From Spirogloea muscicola (Eukaryota > Streptophyta > Zygnematophyceae > Spirogloeales > Spirogloeaceae), in NCBI GenBank assembly GCA_009602725.1, contig WELB01000333.1:44151-101953 (forward strand): a stretch of DNA of 57,803 nt, written 5' to 3'. The translations under genes and the position numbers were made by a program. Below, in pieces: positions 56,758 to 57,803 of this stretch. Each line of letters begins with the position of its first letter. Position 1 is the stretch's first letter. The notes beneath the pieces were generated by a model. The model was given only the letters and a program-made list of their open reading frames with translations. It had not been told where the DNA came from and made no database searches.

Positions 56758-57480
56758 TACAGTCAACCCTGTCTAAGGTTATACGGTCGGTTGGGGAGGT
56801 TTGTATAGTGATAAAGAGGATATAACGTAATGGCAATCACGTGACATCACGTGCCCTTACACCTGGTCCCTGGTGCCGCGGTGCGAGAGGTGTCGTAGTG
56901 TAGACTCTCGAACCGGCGCCTGCACTCCACCTGCACTCGAACCGCTAGCTGCAAAGCCCTTCCGCGATCGTCTACTATTTCGGGATCGATTGCACAAGAG
57001 TACACGTTATGGTCGTCGCTGGCGGCATGAGCGAGAGGGGCGGCGCGCCGATGCCACTCGAACTTCAGTGTGACGAGCAAGACTGCGAGTCTCCAATCTA
57101 CGACCCGTGCAGCACGTGTCATCGGGAATACTGCGTCAAGCATATCGATTTAAGACCTTTTCGAGTCGTCATGTTAGATTGCTTATGCCATAGTCCTGTT
57201 CAAGGCGGCGGCAACCAGACGGCCACATTAAAGTAGTAATTGCGCACTTGATCATAGGGCCATAGACTACATACAATCTTTTCAAGGCACTACATATAGT
57301 CAACTTATGCTGGTCGCGCGGTCGGATGGTTGGTCGCACGGTCCGTCCATAGGTATAAGCTTATATTTGAGAAATATACATAGACTATGGATGTTTAGAG
57401 GATTACAACCTTGCCAGATTTGGATAACGTTATATAGGATATAAGCTAATGGAGGATAACCTTAGACAGGGTTGACTGTA
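56758..57480 (+). mobile_element. Short DNA transposon with 23-bp perfect TIRs and TA target duplication
   Basis: 56760-56782 starts CAGTCAACCCTGTCTAAGG; 57456-57478 is its exact reverse complement over 23 bases. Both ends are flanked outward by TA (56758-56759 and 57479-57480), so the internal element is 719 bp. CAGT termini with TA duplication are typical of Tc1/mariner/pogo-type elements. There is no room for a full transposase; it is either a non-autonomous derivative or a compact element whose only product is the 57027-57236 ORF. Confidence 0.85.
57027..57236 (+). CDS. Small Cys/His-rich (AN1-like zinc finger) protein inside TIR element
   Basis: A 69-codon frame from the ATG at 57027 (MSERGGAPMPLELQ); the frame is also open from an upstream ATG at 57009. 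The core, CDEQDCESPIYDPCSTCHRE then YCVKHIDL, gives Cx4C-x8-Cx2C-x4-C-x2-H. This resembles the first half of an AN1 zinc finger, but the final His-x-Cys pair is not at the usual spacing (next Cys is in MLDCLC). It is the only ORF of note in the element. Function is unknown: DNA binding for the element, or a captured host fragment, are both possible. It may be non-functional. Confidence 0.5.
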   Translation: MSERGGAPMPLELQCDEQDCESPIYDPCSTCHREYCVKHIDLRPFRVVMLDCLCHSPVQGGGNQTATLK

Positions 57481-57803
57481 ACTTGGAGTGCCGGAGCACC
57501 GCCACGGAAGCCAGTGGCCTGACTTGGAGAGCGCCCAGCACGCTGACTAATTGCCAGAGCTTGATAGCGCCCGAAGAGTAGCCCATTAAGGGGCGGAGGG
57601 CTGTTGAAAGCCAGCCACTGACTGCAGCAGCAACACTGACAGGCGCATGCGACACACCGGGGCGAGAGAAGAAAGGGCTCGCCCATAGAGAAGAGAAAAT
57701 GAAACAGCAAGTCTTTTACTTCAGAGGCCCGCAACTTCAGCGTGGCGGGCCCCACCTGTATCACGCGAAAGAATGAACAAAGAACGAGAAGGGGGCCAGA
57801 GGA
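57481..57803. repeat. Repeat-rich end of window with variant LINE tail
   Basis: 57490-57570 resembles, inverted, the CAGCGTGCTGGGCG block at 9290 and 9800. 57668-57803 is a minus-oriented LINE tail: GGGCTCGCCCATAGAGAAGAG at its start and AAAGAATGAACAAAG then GAGAAGGGGGCCAGAGG at its end. The usual GGCTGG stem-loop is replaced by about 75 bases containing a different hairpin, GGCCCGC...GCGGGCC. Confidence 0.6.

Overview
The window is eukaryotic nuclear DNA, most likely from a green alga. Genes are split by many GT-AG introns, and almost every recognisable gene has its closest known relatives in the plant lineage. These are a UBP15/16/17-type ubiquitin protease, a plastid FTSH12-type AAA protease, the biotin carboxylase of the heteromeric plastid acetyl-CoA carboxylase, a ZYP1-type synaptonemal complex protein, a KDO transferase (KDTA) and an ALS1/ABCB27-type half ABC transporter. 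Two runs of N (17017-17789 and 29889-30079) are scaffold gaps. No prokaryotic operon, CRISPR array or rRNA was seen. A trebouxiophyte or similar alga is an inference, not a demonstration.

Layout. 1-4400 (+): 3' part of a ubiquitin-specific protease ending in a SEC-C zinc motif. 5652-7054 (-): a small protein with a PNRC/EDC1-like decapping-coactivator motif. 7.9-10.6 kb: LINE debris and dispersed repeats. 10645-17016 (-): FTSH12 homologue. 17790-20931 (+): MTHFR-like protein, divergent from FTSH12 across the N gap. 21570-26033 (-): biotin carboxylase. 27.2-29.1 kb (+): poorly resolved gene. 29.7-31.1 kb: LINE fragment with a gap. 31414-35592 (+): KDTA. 35901-38317 (-): ZYP1. 39285-44298 (-): large coiled-coil protein with about ten 78-residue repeats. 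44.9-49.9 kb: pile-up of LINE 3' ends in both orientations. 50298-55166 (+): ABC transporter. 55.7-56.2 kb: another LINE 3' end. 56758-57480: a short TA-flanked, TIR-bounded DNA element carrying a cysteine-rich ORF.

The genes do not form one pathway. Several act in the plastid (FTSH12, biotin carboxylase); ZYP1 implies a meiotic programme. The main structure that ordinary genes do not explain is a LINE family whose 3' UTR carries a stem-loop (GGCTGG...CCAGCC). At least a dozen copies are present, many reduced to little more than that tail. The second is the TIR element with its zinc-finger-like ORF.

Exon boundaries were worked out by hand from splice signals, reading phase and remembered family conservation. 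In the USP, PNRC, MTHFR-like and ABC genes phases were checked exon by exon, and in the MTHFR-like gene all seven internal exons close in phase. Five places in two genes need one extra base to stay in frame, all in the same sense, which suggests single-base losses in the assembly.
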